A stretch of DNA of 64,000 nt, from the NCBI RefSeq assembly GCF_003751945.1, contig NZ_RJKL01000001.1, positions 5,146,001 to 5,210,000 on the forward strand. The letters run 5' to 3'. This DNA is from Couchioplanes caeruleus. Its GTDB lineage: Bacteria > Actinomycetota > Actinomycetes > Mycobacteriales > Micromonosporaceae. The notes under the pieces were generated by a model. The model was not told the DNA's origin, ran no database searches, and saw only the letters and a program-made list of their open reading frames with translations. Numbering within the stretch: position 1 is the stretch's first letter; the number at the start of each line of letters is the position of its first letter. The position numbers and the translations under genes are program-made. Positions 51,853 to 62,241 of this stretch are shown piece by piece.

Positions 51853-51863
51853 CGTTTCACGTG

Positions 51864-51901
51864 GCCCGCCGGTACGGTACCGCCGTACCGGCGGGCTTTC
51901 C
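51864..51901 (+). terminator. Terminator between DUF3117 and leucyl aminopeptidase
   Basis: A perfect 14-bp stem (arms 51864-51877 and 51883-51896, loop TACCG) followed by TTTCC. It ends against the first possible ATG (51902) of the downstream gene. Confidence 0.85.
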
Positions 51902-51928
51902 ATGTCTGACGGGAAGGGTCATCCTCCA

Positions 51929-53341
<1,413 letters not shown>

Positions 53342-53355
53342 CCGCAACCAGAGTC

Positions 53356-53386
53356 GGATTGCGCCCGCTCCTCAGGGGCGCAATCC
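53356..53386. terminator. Bidirectional terminator after leucyl aminopeptidase
   Basis: An 11-bp perfect stem (GGATTGCGCCC at 53356-53366, GGGCGCAATCC at 53376-53386) between the convergent aminopeptidase and O-methyltransferase genes. Confidence 0.88.
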
Positions 53387-53409
53387 CCGCCGAGCGCAGT
53401 GAGGCCATG

Positions 53410-54105
53410 TCACAGTTTGACGGCGGTGAGGAGGCCGGCGCCGGCCGGGATGAGGGCCGGGATCCAGTGCTCGGCCTCCCGGATCGCCTTGACCGTCTCC
53501 CGGATGGTGATGGTGTCCGCGTCGCGGGCCGCCGGGTCGCTGATCCGGCCGCCCGCCAGCGCGCCGTTCACGATCAAGATGCCGCCGGGGCGCAGCAGCC
53601 GCAGGGCCGCCTCCGCGCACGCGCCGAACTCGGTCGCGTCGGAGTCGACGAAGACCAGGTCATAGACGCCGTCGGCCAGCCGGGGCAGGACGTCGAGCGC
53701 ACGGCCGGTGATGATCCGGGTACGGGAAGGTGCGAAGCCCGCCTCCTGGAAGATGCGCCGGGCGATCCGCTGGTGCTCGTTCTCGACGTCGATCGTGGTC
53801 AGCACGCCGTCCGGGCGCATGCCGCGGAGCAGCCAGACACCGCTGACGCCCGTACCGGTGCCGATCTCGACCACGGCCTTGGCGTTGCCCGCCGCGGCGA
53901 GCAGGGCGAGCACGGAGCCCGCGCCGGGGGTCACGGACGAGAGCCCGACCTCGAGGGCGAGGTTCCGGGCGGTCTGGAGCACGATGTCCTCGGCGGCGTA
54001 CGCCTCGGCGAACTGCATCGACTGCGCGCTGGGGGTGCCGAGCTGGCGGGCTGCGGTGACGATGACGACCTCCGTGATGGATGCGCGGAAGGAGAACCGG
54101 TGCAC
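53410..54105 (-). CDS. O-methyltransferase, CCoAMT-like (Rv1220c-like)
   Basis: A 231-residue class I methyltransferase. AKAVVEIGTGTGVSGVWLLRG is SAM motif I, VLTTIDVENEHQRIAR is the ribose-binding acidic loop, and YDLVFVDSDATEF with LRPGGILIVNGALAGGR forms the metal/substrate region typical of caffeoyl-CoA O-methyltransferase-like proteins. GTG 54105 is chosen because conservation with mycobacterial Rv1220c begins near there; there is no clear Shine-Dalgarno. It is divergent from htrA. In most actinobacteria sigE lies between these two genes; here only about 155 bp do. Confidence 0.87.
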   Translation of the reverse strand: MHRFSFRASITEVVIVTAARQLGTPSAQSMQFAEAYAAEDIVLQTARNLALEVGLSSVTPGAGSVLALLAAAGNAKAVVEIGTGTGVSGVWLLRGMRPDGVLTTIDVENEHQRIARRIFQEAGFAPSRTRIITGRALDVLPRLADGVYDLVFVDSDATEFGACAEAALRLLRPGGILIVNGALAGGRISDPAARDADTITIRETVKAIREAEHWIPALIPAGAGLLTAVKL

Positions 54106-54261
54106 ATCGGGTATGAGCGTAGAGCGACGGTCACCCTTCGCGCACCGGGACTTCGGCGGCGGAAAGCGGCGAGTGGACCTTCCGGGCGGCGACTGTGCGG
54201 ATGATCCATGCCGATCCGTGTCATCCTGGAGGGGGAGCAGACGACGAGTGGAGGCCCCGAC

Positions 54262-55524
54262 GTGACCGACGGCTGGAACTGGCGCCAGCCTCAACCGCCG
54301 CCGGCCGCTCCGCCCCCGGCGGGCGGTTCACCCTGGTGGTCCGACGCGCTGACCGATCCGTGGCGTGACCCCTACGCTCCGTCCGCCGTCGTCATGCCGA
54401 GTGCGCCGCCTACGGCCGTACCGCAGCCCGAGGCGGTCACCGACCCCGACGCGCCCCGCCGCTCGCTCGCCCCCATCCTGCTGATCTGCCTGGTCACAGC
54501 CCTGCTCGCCGGTGGCCTGGGCGGCACGCTCGGTTTCGTGTTCGCTACCCGCAGCGGCTTCGGCGGCGGCACGCAGCTCGGTGGCCCTCCGCTGGCGGCA
54601 CCGGGGGCGGCCCAGCGGGCCCCCGACTCCCTCGCCGGTGTCGCGAAGCAGGTGCAGCCCAGCGTGGTGACGGTGCGGGTGTCCGGTGCCATCGGTTCCG
54701 GATTCGTGGCGACCAAGGACGGCTACGTCATCACGAACGACCACGTCGTGGAAGGCGCCGACGACACGCTGTCCGTGTCGTTCAGCGACGGTTCCACGGC
54801 AGGCGCGACCCTCGTCGGACGCGATCCCGAGTCCGACATCGCAGTGATCAAAGTCTCCAAAGGTGATCTTCCGGCGGTGCAGTTCGGCGACTCGGACTCG
54901 ATCGCCGTCGGCGACCCGGTGCTGGCCTTCGGCTCGCCGCTCGCCCTCAACAACACGGTGACGCAGGGCATCGTCAGCGCCCTGGACCGCACCATCCAGG
55001 CCGGCGACCCGGGCGGCACGACGCGCTACTACGCGGCGGTGCAGACCGACGCCGCCGTCAACCAGGGCAACTCGGGCGGCCCGCTGGTCGACGCCGCCGG
55101 CCGCGTCATCGGGGTCAACTCGGTGATCCGCTCGGTGGGCGGCACCGAGACGGAGGCCGGCAACATCGGCCTCGCCTTCGCCATCCCGATCAATCAGGCC
55201 AAACGCATCGCCCAGGACATCATCGACACCGGCAAGGCCCGGCGTACGGTGATCGGCGCCGAGGTGTCCGCAGGCGGCGCCACGGGTTCCGGCAGCGCCA
55301 GCGGGGCGCGGCTGCGCTCGGTGCAGGCGGCGGGCCCGGCGGCCACCGCGGGCCTGAAGTCCGGCGACGTCATCACCAAGATCGACGGACACGTTCTGGA
55401 AGACGGCACGGACCTGATCGCCCTGGTCCGCAAGTATGCGCCCGGCTCGACGGTATCGGTGGAGTACCGCCGGGGCACCGGCACCAAGACCGCCTCAGTA
55501 ACCTTGGCAGCCGACGCCAAGTGA
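54262..55524 (+). CDS. htrA: HtrA/DegP-type membrane serine protease with PDZ domain
   Basis: A 420-residue envelope protease. A Pro-rich cytoplasmic N-terminus is followed by one membrane helix (ILLICLVTALLAGGLGGTLG, about residues 70-95). The trypsin-like domain has His in ITNDHVVEGAD (about 160), Asp in PESDIAVIKV (about 191) and Ser in NQGNSGGPLVD (about 269). A single PDZ domain ends the protein (RLRSVQAAGPAATAGLKSGD). The GTG at 54262 is preceded by GGAGG 7 bp upstream. It degrades or refolds misfolded proteins outside the membrane. tatB follows after 28 bp, probably in one operon, as Rv1223-Rv1224. Confidence 0.95.
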   Translation: MTDGWNWRQPQPPPAAPPPAGGSPWWSDALTDPWRDPYAPSAVVMPSAPPTAVPQPEAVTDPDAPRRSLAPILLICLVTALLAGGLGGTLGFVFATRSGFGGGTQLGGPPLAAPGAAQRAPDSLAGVAKQVQPSVVTVRVSGAIGSGFVATKDGYVITNDHVVEGADDTLSVSFSDGSTAGATLVGRDPESDIAVIKVSKGDLPAVQFGDSDSIAVGDPVLAFGSPLALNNTVTQGIVSALDRTIQAGDPGGTTRYYAAVQTDAAVNQGNSGGPLVDAAGRVIGVNSVIRSVGGTETEAGNIGLAFAIPINQAKRIAQDIIDTGKARRTVIGAEVSAGGATGSGSASGARLRSVQAAGPAATAGLKSGDVITKIDGHVLEDGTDLIALVRKYAPGSTVSVEYRRGTGTKTASVTLAADAK

Positions 55525-55552
55525 AAGGCCCTCACGGGCAGGGGAGGCCGCC

Positions 55553-55978
55553 GTGTTCGAGAACCTGAACTGGACGGAGATCATCGCGCTGCTCCTGCTC
55601 GCCCTGCTGATCTTCGGCGAGCGCCTGCCCAAGGTGATCGGGGACGGGCTGCGGATGCTGCGCGGCCTGCGAGCGATGGCCCAGAACGCCACCAGCGACC
55701 TCAGCCGGGAGCTGGGCACGGATATCCAGCTCCAGGACCTGCACCCGAAGGCGTTCATCCGCAAGCACCTGCTCAGCGAGGAAGACGAGGCGGCGATCCG
55801 CAAGCCGCTCCAGGGCCTCTTCGACGACGTCAAGAGCGACCTCACCGGGGTGAAGTCCGACCTCGAGGAGGTCGCCGCGGCCGCCGACTTCAAGGCTCAC
55901 CACACCGCCCCTGCCGCGCCCCCGCAGAAGGCACCATCCACCCCGCCCGCGGCGTCCTTCGACATCGACGCCACCTAG
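55553..55978 (+). CDS. tatB: Sec-independent (twin-arginine) translocase subunit TatB
   Basis: A 141-residue protein. MFENLNWTEIIALLLLALLI and the GERLPKVIGDGLRMLR continuation are the membrane helix, hinge and amphipathic helix of TatB. A cytoplasmic helix (LHPKAFIRKHLLSEEDEAA) and a Pro/Ala-rich tail follow. With TatC it recognises twin-arginine signal peptides. The Glu of the membrane-helix start and the Pro at the hinge are present. The GTG at 55553 has GGGGAGG five bases upstream. It is directly downstream of htrA and converges with mrp after 16 bp, with no hairpin between. Confidence 0.94.
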   Translation: MFENLNWTEIIALLLLALLIFGERLPKVIGDGLRMLRGLRAMAQNATSDLSRELGTDIQLQDLHPKAFIRKHLLSEEDEAAIRKPLQGLFDDVKSDLTGVKSDLEEVAAAADFKAHHTAPAAPPQKAPSTPPAASFDIDAT

Positions 55979-55994
55979 GGCGGGGGGAACGACC

Positions 55995-57143
55995 TCAGCG
56001 GCGGGTGTTGACCATGAGTCCCAGAGGCTTGCCGACGAGGGACTCGCGCCGGATGGCGAGCCGATCAGCCACCGCGTCGAGGGCCTTGGCCGCCGGCGCC
56101 GAGGGATCGGCCAGGACGATCGGCGTGCCGCCGTCGCCCGCCTCGCGCACCCGGGTGTCCAGCGGCACCTGACCCAGCAGCGGCACCGAGGCACCCACCG
56201 TCCGTGACAGGGACGACGCCACCGTCTCGCCGCCGCCCGCGCCGAAGACCTCCATGCGGCTGCCGTCCGGCAGCTCGAGCCACGACATGTTCTCCACCAC
56301 ACCGACCAGGCGCTGGTGGGTCTGCAGCGCGATCGCGCCGGCCCGCTCGGCCACCTCCGCGGCCGCGGCCTGAGGGGTCGTGACGACCAGGATCTCCGCG
56401 TTCGGCAGGAGCTGGGCCAGGGAGATGGCCACGTCGCCGGTGCCCGGGGGCAGGTCGAGCAGCAGCACGTCGAGCTCGCCCCAGAACACGTCGGCGAGGA
56501 ACTGCTGCAGCGCGCGGTGCAGCATCGGGCCGCGCCACACCACGGCGGCGTTGCCCGCGGTGAACATGCCGATCGAGATGACCTTCACGCCGTGCGCCTG
56601 CGGCGGCATGATCATGTCCTCGACCCGGGTGGGCTTGCCGTCGACGCCCAGCATGCGCGGTACCGAGTGGCCGTAGATGTCGGCGTCGATGACACCGACC
56701 GACAGGCCGCGCTTGGCGAGCGCCGCGGCCAGGTTCACCGTGACGCTGGACTTGCCGACGCCGCCCTTGCCGCTGGCCACCGCGTACACCCGGGTCTTGG
56801 AGCCGGGCTGGGCGAACGGGATGACCGGCTCGGCGCTCTGGCCGCCGCCGCGCAGCGTGGCCTGCAGGGCCTTGCGCTGCTCCTCGTTCATCACGCCGAA
56901 GTCGATCTCCACCGACTCGATGCCGGCGATCTTCGTCACCGCGGCGGTGATGTCGGTGGTCAGCTTGTCCCTCAGCGGGCAGCCGGCGACGGTGAGCAGC
57001 AGCTCGACCGTGACCTTGCCGCCGGCGACGGTGAAGCCCTTCACCATGCCGAGCTCGGTGATCGGCCGGCGGATCTCGGGGTCGTCGACCGTGGCGAGGG
57101 CGGCCTGGACGGCTTCCTCGAGGGTGGGGGCGGGTGCGGACAT
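55995..57143 (-). CDS. mrp: Mrp/ApbC-family Fe-S cluster carrier ATPase
   Basis: A 382-residue MinD-like P-loop ATPase that carries or inserts [4Fe-4S] clusters. An N-terminal MIP18 (DUF59) domain (LATVDDPEIRRPITELGMVK, LLLTVAGCPLRDKL) precedes the deviant Walker A motif VASGKGGVGKSSVTVNLA. Walker B is LLLDLPPGTGDVAISL. The bridging CxxC usually found before the GxGGG segment is absent: the region reads NMSWLELPDGSRMEVFGAGG. Cluster ligation must therefore differ, perhaps using the Cys in the MIP18 part (VAGCPLRD). It lies upstream of DUF1003 and MgtE-N/CBS genes on the same strand, in the order Rv1229c-Rv1232c reversed. Confidence 0.93.
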   Translation of the reverse strand: MSAPAPTLEEAVQAALATVDDPEIRRPITELGMVKGFTVAGGKVTVELLLTVAGCPLRDKLTTDITAAVTKIAGIESVEIDFGVMNEEQRKALQATLRGGGQSAEPVIPFAQPGSKTRVYAVASGKGGVGKSSVTVNLAAALAKRGLSVGVIDADIYGHSVPRMLGVDGKPTRVEDMIMPPQAHGVKVISIGMFTAGNAAVVWRGPMLHRALQQFLADVFWGELDVLLLDLPPGTGDVAISLAQLLPNAEILVVTTPQAAAAEVAERAGAIALQTHQRLVGVVENMSWLELPDGSRMEVFGAGGGETVASSLSRTVGASVPLLGQVPLDTRVREAGDGGTPIVLADPSAPAAKALDAVADRLAIRRESLVGKPLGLMVNTRR

Positions 57144-57185
57144 GCCGACAAGCTTACGTTGATGCCGGGAGTGCTTTCGCCGGCG

Positions 57186-57710
57186 TCAGGAGTGCTCTTC
57201 CTCCCACTCCTTGCGTTCCAGCTTCTGCCTGCGATGGGCGGCTTCGTCCAGCTCATCGGCGAGGCGAGCCAGCTCGGAGCGGACGAAGTCGCGCGTCGCC
57301 ACCTCGCCCAGCGCGATGCGCAGCGCGGCGATCTCCCGGGCCAGATACTCGGTGTCCGCCTTCTGCATCGCCGCCCGTCGCCGGTCCTCGTCCATCGCGA
57401 GGCGGTCCCGGTCGGTCTGCCGGTTCTGCGCGAGCAGGATCAGCGGAGCGGCATAGGACGCCTGCAAGGACAAGATCAACGTCAGGAAGGTGAAGGTGTA
57501 CGGGTCGAAGCGCATCGGCTTGGGCGCCAGCGTGTTCCACGCGAACCATGCCCCGATGAGCACGGTCATGTAGACGATGAACTTGGCCGTACCCATGTAG
57601 CGGGCGATGTTCTCCGACCACTGCCCGAAGGCCTCCGGGTCGAACCGGGGCAGCCGGACGCGGCCCGGCTCCACCGGCTGGTCCAGCCGGTCCCTGCGCA
57701 TTTCGCTCAT
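57186..57710 (-). CDS. DUF1003 membrane protein
   Basis: A 174-residue protein with the DUF1003 pattern: FGQWSENIARYMGTAKFIVYMTVLIGAWFAWN, where the first helix follows a conserved Ile-Ala-Arg segment, and a second helix FDPYTFTFLTLILSLQASYAAPLILLAQNRQ ending in the conserved NRQ. The C-terminal ~70 residues form charged helices. Function is unknown. It is usually found beside MgtE-N/CBS proteins and may be linked to cation handling. The ATG at 57710 lies 22 bp past the CBS gene stop, so the two are in one operon, with mrp following. Confidence 0.87.
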   Translation of the reverse strand: MSEMRRDRLDQPVEPGRVRLPRFDPEAFGQWSENIARYMGTAKFIVYMTVLIGAWFAWNTLAPKPMRFDPYTFTFLTLILSLQASYAAPLILLAQNRQTDRDRLAMDEDRRRAAMQKADTEYLAREIAALRIALGEVATRDFVRSELARLADELDEAAHRRQKLERKEWEEEHS

Positions 57711-57732
57711 GCCCGGTCACCCGTCGTCTCGG

Positions 57733-59031
57733 TCATGCCCCGGCTCCCGGCAGGATGCCCGCGTCGTACTCGTCGTCGTTGACGTCGCGGTCCCGCCAGT
57801 CGCGCGGCAGCGAGTGGTCCAGGACGTCGTCGACCGTGACGGCGCCCACCAGCCGGTAGGCGCTGTCCACGACCGGCATCGCGACCAGGTCGTAGGTCGC
57901 CATCCGGCGGGTGATCTCGGTGAGGTTGGCCTCCGGCTGCAGCGGGTCGATGTCCGTCTCGATGAGCCCGCCCAGGATCGACGACGGTGGCTCCCGCAGC
58001 AGCCGCTGGAAATGGACCATGCCCAGATACTTCCCGCTCGGCGTCGCGGACGGCGCCCGGGCGACGAAGACCTGGGCGGCGACGACCGGGGACAACTCCG
58101 GCTCGCGGATGCGCGCCAGCGCCTCGGCCACGGTCGCGTCCGGCGGCAGGATCACCGGCTCCGAGGTCATGACCGAGCCGGCGGTGCCCGGCGTATAGCT
58201 CATGAGCTGCCGGACCGGGGCCGCCTCCTCGGGCTCCATCAGGTCCAGCAGGATCGTCTGTTCCGGTTTCGGCAGCTCGGCGAGAAGGTCGGCGGCGTCG
58301 TCCGGGTCCATGCGTTCGAGCACGTCGGCGGCGCGCTCGCGGTCCAGCCGTACCAGGATCTCCACCTGGTCGTGTTCCGGCAGCTCTTCCAGGACGTCGG
58401 CCAGGGTGCGGTCGCTCAGCGCCGCGGCCACCTCGTTGCGCCGCGCGTCGGAGAGGTCCTGCAGGGCGTTCGCCATGTCGGCCGGGCGCATCTGCTCCAG
58501 CAGAGCGACGAGGTTGGCGCTGCCCTGCATGTCGGTCGCGCCGACCAGGCCGCGGATCCGGTCGTACTCCACCTGGTACGTGTGCCCGCGCCGGGCGAGC
58601 CGGCCGGTGTGCTGGCGTACGGCGACCCGGGTGACCAGCCACTCGTTGTTGCGGTTGAGGTCCATGCCCAGGTCGACGACGGTCCCGGACTTCGGCGGCT
58701 GGTTGCCGTCCTCGGCGGTGATGCTGACCCGGCGGTCCAGCAGATCCTCGAGCACCAGCAGCTCGTTGGGCCGCTTCTCGAACCGGCGCAGGTTGAGGGT
58801 GCCGGTGCTGAGCACGACCGCTTCGGCGTCCATCGAGGTGACCCGCCCGATCGGCAGGAAGATCCGTCGTCGCAGCGCCATCTCCGCCACCAGCCCGACG
58901 ACCTGCGGCGGCCGGTTGGTGGTCCGCAGCCGCACCACGGCGTCGCGAACCCGGCCCACTCGGTCGCCGTTGGGGTCGAACACGGGCAGAGCGGCGAGCC
59001 GCGCCAGATAAACCCTCGTCCCCATGGTCAC
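57733..59031 (-). CDS. MgtE N-terminal and CBS domain protein with PRC-barrel start (Rv1232c-like)
   Basis: A 432-residue soluble protein. Residues about 5-75 form a PRC-barrel-like unit (LARLAALPVFDPNGDRVGRV). Residues about 150-290 are an MgtE intracellular N domain (LLEQMRPADMANALQDL, LAELPKPEQTILLDLMEPEE). A CBS pair lies at about 300-415 (MTSEPVILPPDATVAEALAR, VVDSAYRLVGAVTVDDVLDH). There is no transporter membrane region, so it is not an Mg2+ channel itself; it probably senses Mg2+ or nucleotides. ATG 59031 is the start. It opens the operon with DUF1003 and is divergent from PhzF. Confidence 0.87.
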   Translation of the reverse strand: MTMGTRVYLARLAALPVFDPNGDRVGRVRDAVVRLRTTNRPPQVVGLVAEMALRRRIFLPIGRVTSMDAEAVVLSTGTLNLRRFEKRPNELLVLEDLLDRRVSITAEDGNQPPKSGTVVDLGMDLNRNNEWLVTRVAVRQHTGRLARRGHTYQVEYDRIRGLVGATDMQGSANLVALLEQMRPADMANALQDLSDARRNEVAAALSDRTLADVLEELPEHDQVEILVRLDRERAADVLERMDPDDAADLLAELPKPEQTILLDLMEPEEAAPVRQLMSYTPGTAGSVMTSEPVILPPDATVAEALARIREPELSPVVAAQVFVARAPSATPSGKYLGMVHFQRLLREPPSSILGGLIETDIDPLQPEANLTEITRRMATYDLVAMPVVDSAYRLVGAVTVDDVLDHSLPRDWRDRDVNDDEYDAGILPGAGA

Positions 59032-59058
59032 AGGGTCAGCCTAGGTTAGCGTCACTTC

Positions 59059-59937
59059 ATGTCGAGCCTCGCGTACGAGATCGTGGACGTCTTCACCAAC
59101 CGCCCGTTCGCGGGAAACCCGCTGGCGGTGGTGTACGGCGCCGAAGCGCTCGCCGGTGACCAGATGCAGATGCTGGCACGCGAGTTCCACCTTTCGGAGA
59201 CGGTGTTCGTGCTGCCGCCGTCCGACATCGAGGCCACGTACCGCGCGCGGATCTTCACCCCGGAGGAGGAGCTGCCGTTCGCCGGTCACCCCAGCATCGG
59301 CGCGGCGGTCACATCGGTACGGCGGGGACTCGCGGCGGCCGGGCGCGTCGTGCAGGAATGCGGGGCGGGACTGCTGCCCGTCGTGGTGTCGGACGCGGGC
59401 TCGGCGGCCCTGACCGGCGGTACGCCGACGAAGGGCAGGGAGTTCGCGCCCGAGGTGCTGCTGGAGCTCACCGGGCTCGCCGCCGACGACTATGCCGGCG
59501 GTTCGGCGACCCCGTCGGCGGCCGGGTGCGGCCTGGAGTTCGTGTATCTGCCGGTCGAGCGCCGGGCGCTGGCCCGGGCCTGGGCGGACACCGCTCGGGC
59601 GGCGCAGGCCGGGGTCTCCCAGATCAGTGTCTTCGCCTGGGACGACGCGACCCGCACCGCGTACGCCCGGGTGTTCTGCCCCGCAGTGGCGGTGCCGGAG
59701 GACCCGGCGACCGGATCGGCGGCGCTGGGACTGGGCGTGTGGCTGGTCGCCAACGGCCGACTGCCCGGCGAGGGTACGACGGCGTACACGGTGCACCAGG
59801 GCCTGGAGATGCACCGGCCGTCGCTGCTGGAGTGCACGGTGACGGCGTCGTCGGGCGCGGCCACGTCGGCGACGGTGGCGGGTCACGTGGTGCCGATCGC
59901 CAGGGGGGAGATCGCGGTGCCGCCGTTCGTCGGCTAG
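59059..59937 (+). CDS. PhzF-family isomerase
   Basis: A 292-residue protein. The start [20 protein letters not shown] with the Asp/Phe pattern, [13 protein letters not shown] with the catalytic Glu, [20 protein letters not shown] and the second-domain [16 protein letters not shown] are clear PhzF signatures (diaminopimelate-epimerase fold). Outside phenazine clusters the substrate of these proteins is unknown. No phenazine genes are near. The ATG at 59059 fits. Its TAG stop is shared with the opposite-strand gene in a CTAG palindrome, a 4-bp tail-to-tail overlap. Confidence 0.9.
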   Translation: MSSLAYEIVDVFTNRPFAGNPLAVVYGAEALAGDQMQMLAREFHLSETVFVLPPSDIEATYRARIFTPEEELPFAGHPSIGAAVTSVRRGLAAAGRVVQECGAGLLPVVVSDAGSAALTGGTPTKGREFAPEVLLELTGLAADDYAGGSATPSAAGCGLEFVYLPVERRALARAWADTARAAQAGVSQISVFAWDDATRTAYARVFCPAVAVPEDPATGSAALGLGVWLVANGRLPGEGTTAYTVHQGLEMHRPSLLECTVTASSGAATSATVAGHVVPIARGEIAVPPFVG

Positions 59938-60431
59938 CGCTTCTTGCGTACCCGATGAAGGCGGAAGGGGCGGCGGACCGGGACCCGTGCCGGGGTTTCC
60001 CGTGGTGGTGCCGCCCCCGACTCCGCGGACAGCTCCGGCGCGGCGACCGGCGTAGCGTCCGACGGGGTGAGGCGGACGATCGCGCATCCGGTCGCGGCCC
60101 ACCGCGCCACCTGCTCCTCGGCCGTGCCGGCGGCGTTCAGACGCTTGGCGGCGAGCTGCGGAGCGATCTCGTCCCAGGCCTCGGTGCCGGGGACGAGCCG
60201 CTCCACGCGCGTGTCGGCGATGACGATGAGCCCGCCGGTGTCGCCGCGGAGGCGCACCTGGGCGGTGGCCGCCTCGGCCAGCCCGGGCGCGGCCTGCTCG
60301 CCCGGGCCGCTCAGCACGATGAGGGTGCCGTCGAGCGGCAGGACCCACAGACCGATGGCCGGCCGGTCGTCGACGCTGATCCAGGCGATGCCGGCCTTCT
60401 TGATCGCCTCGGACACGAGCTCGGTCGTCAC
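59934..60431 (-). CDS. Hypothetical protein, possible split-barrel fold
   Basis: A 165-residue protein. The first ~110 residues alternate strands: IAWISVDDRPAIGLWVLPLD, LIVLSGPGEQAAPGL, and AQVRLRGDTGGLIVIADTRV with RLVPGTEAWDEIAPQLAAKR. This recalls pyridoxamine-phosphate-oxidase-like split barrels, but cofactor motifs are not clear. The C-terminus is Pro/Ala-rich and ends in basic RLHRVRKKR, perhaps binding nucleic acid or membrane. It overlaps the PhzF gene tail-to-tail and precedes, by 12 bp, no gene on its strand except the upstream HAD gene, with which it may share a transcript. Confidence 0.72.
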   Translation of the reverse strand: MTTELVSEAIKKAGIAWISVDDRPAIGLWVLPLDGTLIVLSGPGEQAAPGLAEAATAQVRLRGDTGGLIVIADTRVERLVPGTEAWDEIAPQLAAKRLNAAGTAEEQVARWAATGCAIVRLTPSDATPVAAPELSAESGAAPPRETPARVPVRRPFRLHRVRKKR

Positions 60432-60443
60432 CGGACCATCTTC

Positions 60444-61142
60444 TCAGTTGAGCACGGGTACGCGGTCCAGCAGGTCGACGATCGCGGAAAGCGACGACAC
60501 GCTCGGCCCGGCGAAGTCCTCGTCGTGGTTGAAGACGAGGTGGTCGGCCAGGTCGGGCGCGCTCAGCCGGATCGGGGTCATTCCCACCGCCGCCGCGCCG
60601 GTCAGCTCCTGGCTGCCGCCATCACCCACGTAGAGGCAATCCTCCGGCGCGACCTGCAACCGCCAGCAGGCCTCCAGGTAGATCAGGGGGTCCGGCTTGC
60701 AGCGTCCGACCTCGACGGAGAAGACACTGACGTCCAGCAGCGGGGCGATCGGCATGCTCGGCAGGAACGCGGGCAGCTCGTGCGTGCAGTCGCTGATCAG
60801 GGCGGTCCGCAGTCCCCGGCGCTTCACGGCGGCGAGGACGCTCTCCGCGTCGGAGCGGAGCTGGGTGTCCGCCCGCAACGCGTTGATCCTGGCCGGCACC
60901 GCGGCCTGCACCTGCGCCGCCAGCGGGCTGCCGCCCGCCTGCTCGGTGACCCACCGCAGGGTGGCCTCGGCCGAACCCAGCTGTCCGCGGGCCCGGACCT
61001 GGAAGGTACGGTCCAGGACACTCAGGACGGCGTCGGGATCGCATCCGAGCGCCCGTGCGATATCGGCGTGCTGTGGTCCGCGCTTGACGGATCGTGTCAA
61101 AGTGCCGAAGAAATCGAACAGCACCGCTTGGTAGGCGGGCAT
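60444..61142 (-). CDS. HAD-superfamily hydrolase with DFFGT motif I
   Basis: A 232-residue protein. Motif I is VLFDFFGTLT, with the nucleophile Asp but Phe in place of the second Asp; this variant occurs in some HAD subfamilies. Motif II Ser is in ALISDCTHE, Lys in VGRCKPDPLIYLEACWRL, and motif IV is CLYVGDGGSQELTGAAAVG, where the second acidic residue is also lost. The helical cap is C1-type. Phosphatase activity is therefore uncertain. ATG 61142 is chosen; GTG 61154 is an alternative. Divergent from the EamA transporter. Confidence 0.83.
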   Translation of the reverse strand: MPAYQAVLFDFFGTLTRSVKRGPQHADIARALGCDPDAVLSVLDRTFQVRARGQLGSAEATLRWVTEQAGGSPLAAQVQAAVPARINALRADTQLRSDAESVLAAVKRRGLRTALISDCTHELPAFLPSMPIAPLLDVSVFSVEVGRCKPDPLIYLEACWRLQVAPEDCLYVGDGGSQELTGAAAVGMTPIRLSAPDLADHLVFNHDEDFAGPSVSSLSAIVDLLDRVPVLN

Positions 61143-61273
61143 CGAAAACCACACTCCAGGGGGATTGACCGATGGGTATCGGCGGTGAGCGTAACGATCG
61201 CTTCACTTTCCGCTCAACAGAGGTCAACAAACTGTGACGTGTAGATGTGCAACAAGCGACGGCCGGGGATGAT

Positions 61274-62239
61274 ATGCGCGAGACACCCGCATACCTCACC
61301 GTCGCCGCTTTATTCATCGCTGTGGTCGCCGTCTCCTCCTCGGCGCCGCTGATCGCCTTCGCCGCGGCCCCGGCCCTGGCCGTGGCGTTCTGGCGCAACG
61401 CGATCGCCTTCGCGGCGCTGACCCCGATCAGCGCCGGACCGCGGCGGGCGGAGGTGCGGACCCTGCTGAGTGCCGACGGTCTGTACTGCGTCCTGGCCGG
61501 CGTTGCGCTGGCGGCGCACTTCGCCACCTGGATGCCGAGCGTCCAACTCGGCTCGGTGGCCACCGCGACGGCCCTGGTGGCGACGCAGCCGGTGTGGCAG
61601 GGTCTGCTCGCCGCGGCCCTTCCCTCCTGGAGCCGGGTCCGGGGCGGATCGCCGTCACGGCTCGGCTGGGCGGGAATCCTGCTGGCCGTGATCGGAGTCG
61701 CCTGGGCGACCGGAGTGGACATCGGCGTCTCGGCCCAGGCGGTCGTCGCGGATGTGCTCGCGCTCCTGGGAGCCATGGCGGCCGCGGTCTACACGGCCTT
61801 CGGTGAGCGTGCCCGCGCCCGGCTGAGCACTACCACGTACACCTGGGCCTGCTACGGGACCTGCGCGGCGCTGTTGCTGGCGGTGTGCCTGATCGCAGGC
61901 GTCCGGATGACCGGCTACGACCAGCGCACCTGGGCGGCGATCCTCGCCCTCGTGATCGGCGCCCAGCTTCTCGGACATTCGATGTTCAACTACGCGTTGC
62001 ATCGGGTGACCGCGACGACGGTCAGCGTGCTCATCCTGCTGGAGGTTCCCGGGGCCGCACTGCTGGCGTGGGCGTGGCTGGGTCAGACTCCGCGGGCCGA
62101 AGCGTTGCCCGGGCTCGCGTTGCTGGTCGTGGGGGTTGCCGTGGTGATCCTTGCGGGGGCGCGGAGCCGCTCGGCGGCAACGGCGTCGGCGTCGCTGGCG
62201 GACGCCGCCGACCCGACGCCCAGCGGCGCTGGTCACTAG
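61274..62239 (+). CDS. EamA-family (DMT superfamily) transporter
   Basis: A 321-residue membrane protein with ten hydrophobic segments in two EamA repeats: VAALFIAVVAVSSSAPLIAF and FWRNAIAFAALT in the first, YTAFGERARARLST and LLGHSMFNYALHRVTATTVS in the second, with LLEVPGAALLAWAWLGQTP near the end. Such carriers export amino acids or other metabolites; substrate is unknown. The ATG at 61274 follows a GGGGATG-type purine stretch; GTG 61247 is possible. The coding end runs directly into degenerate repeats. Confidence 0.88.
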   Translation: MRETPAYLTVAALFIAVVAVSSSAPLIAFAAAPALAVAFWRNAIAFAALTPISAGPRRAEVRTLLSADGLYCVLAGVALAAHFATWMPSVQLGSVATATALVATQPVWQGLLAAALPSWSRVRGGSPSRLGWAGILLAVIGVAWATGVDIGVSAQAVVADVLALLGAMAAAVYTAFGERARARLSTTTYTWACYGTCAALLLAVCLIAGVRMTGYDQRTWAAILALVIGAQLLGHSMFNYALHRVTATTVSVLILLEVPGAALLAWAWLGQTPRAEALPGLALLVVGVAVVILAGARSRSAATASASLADAADPTPSGAGH

Positions 62240-62241
62240 GC

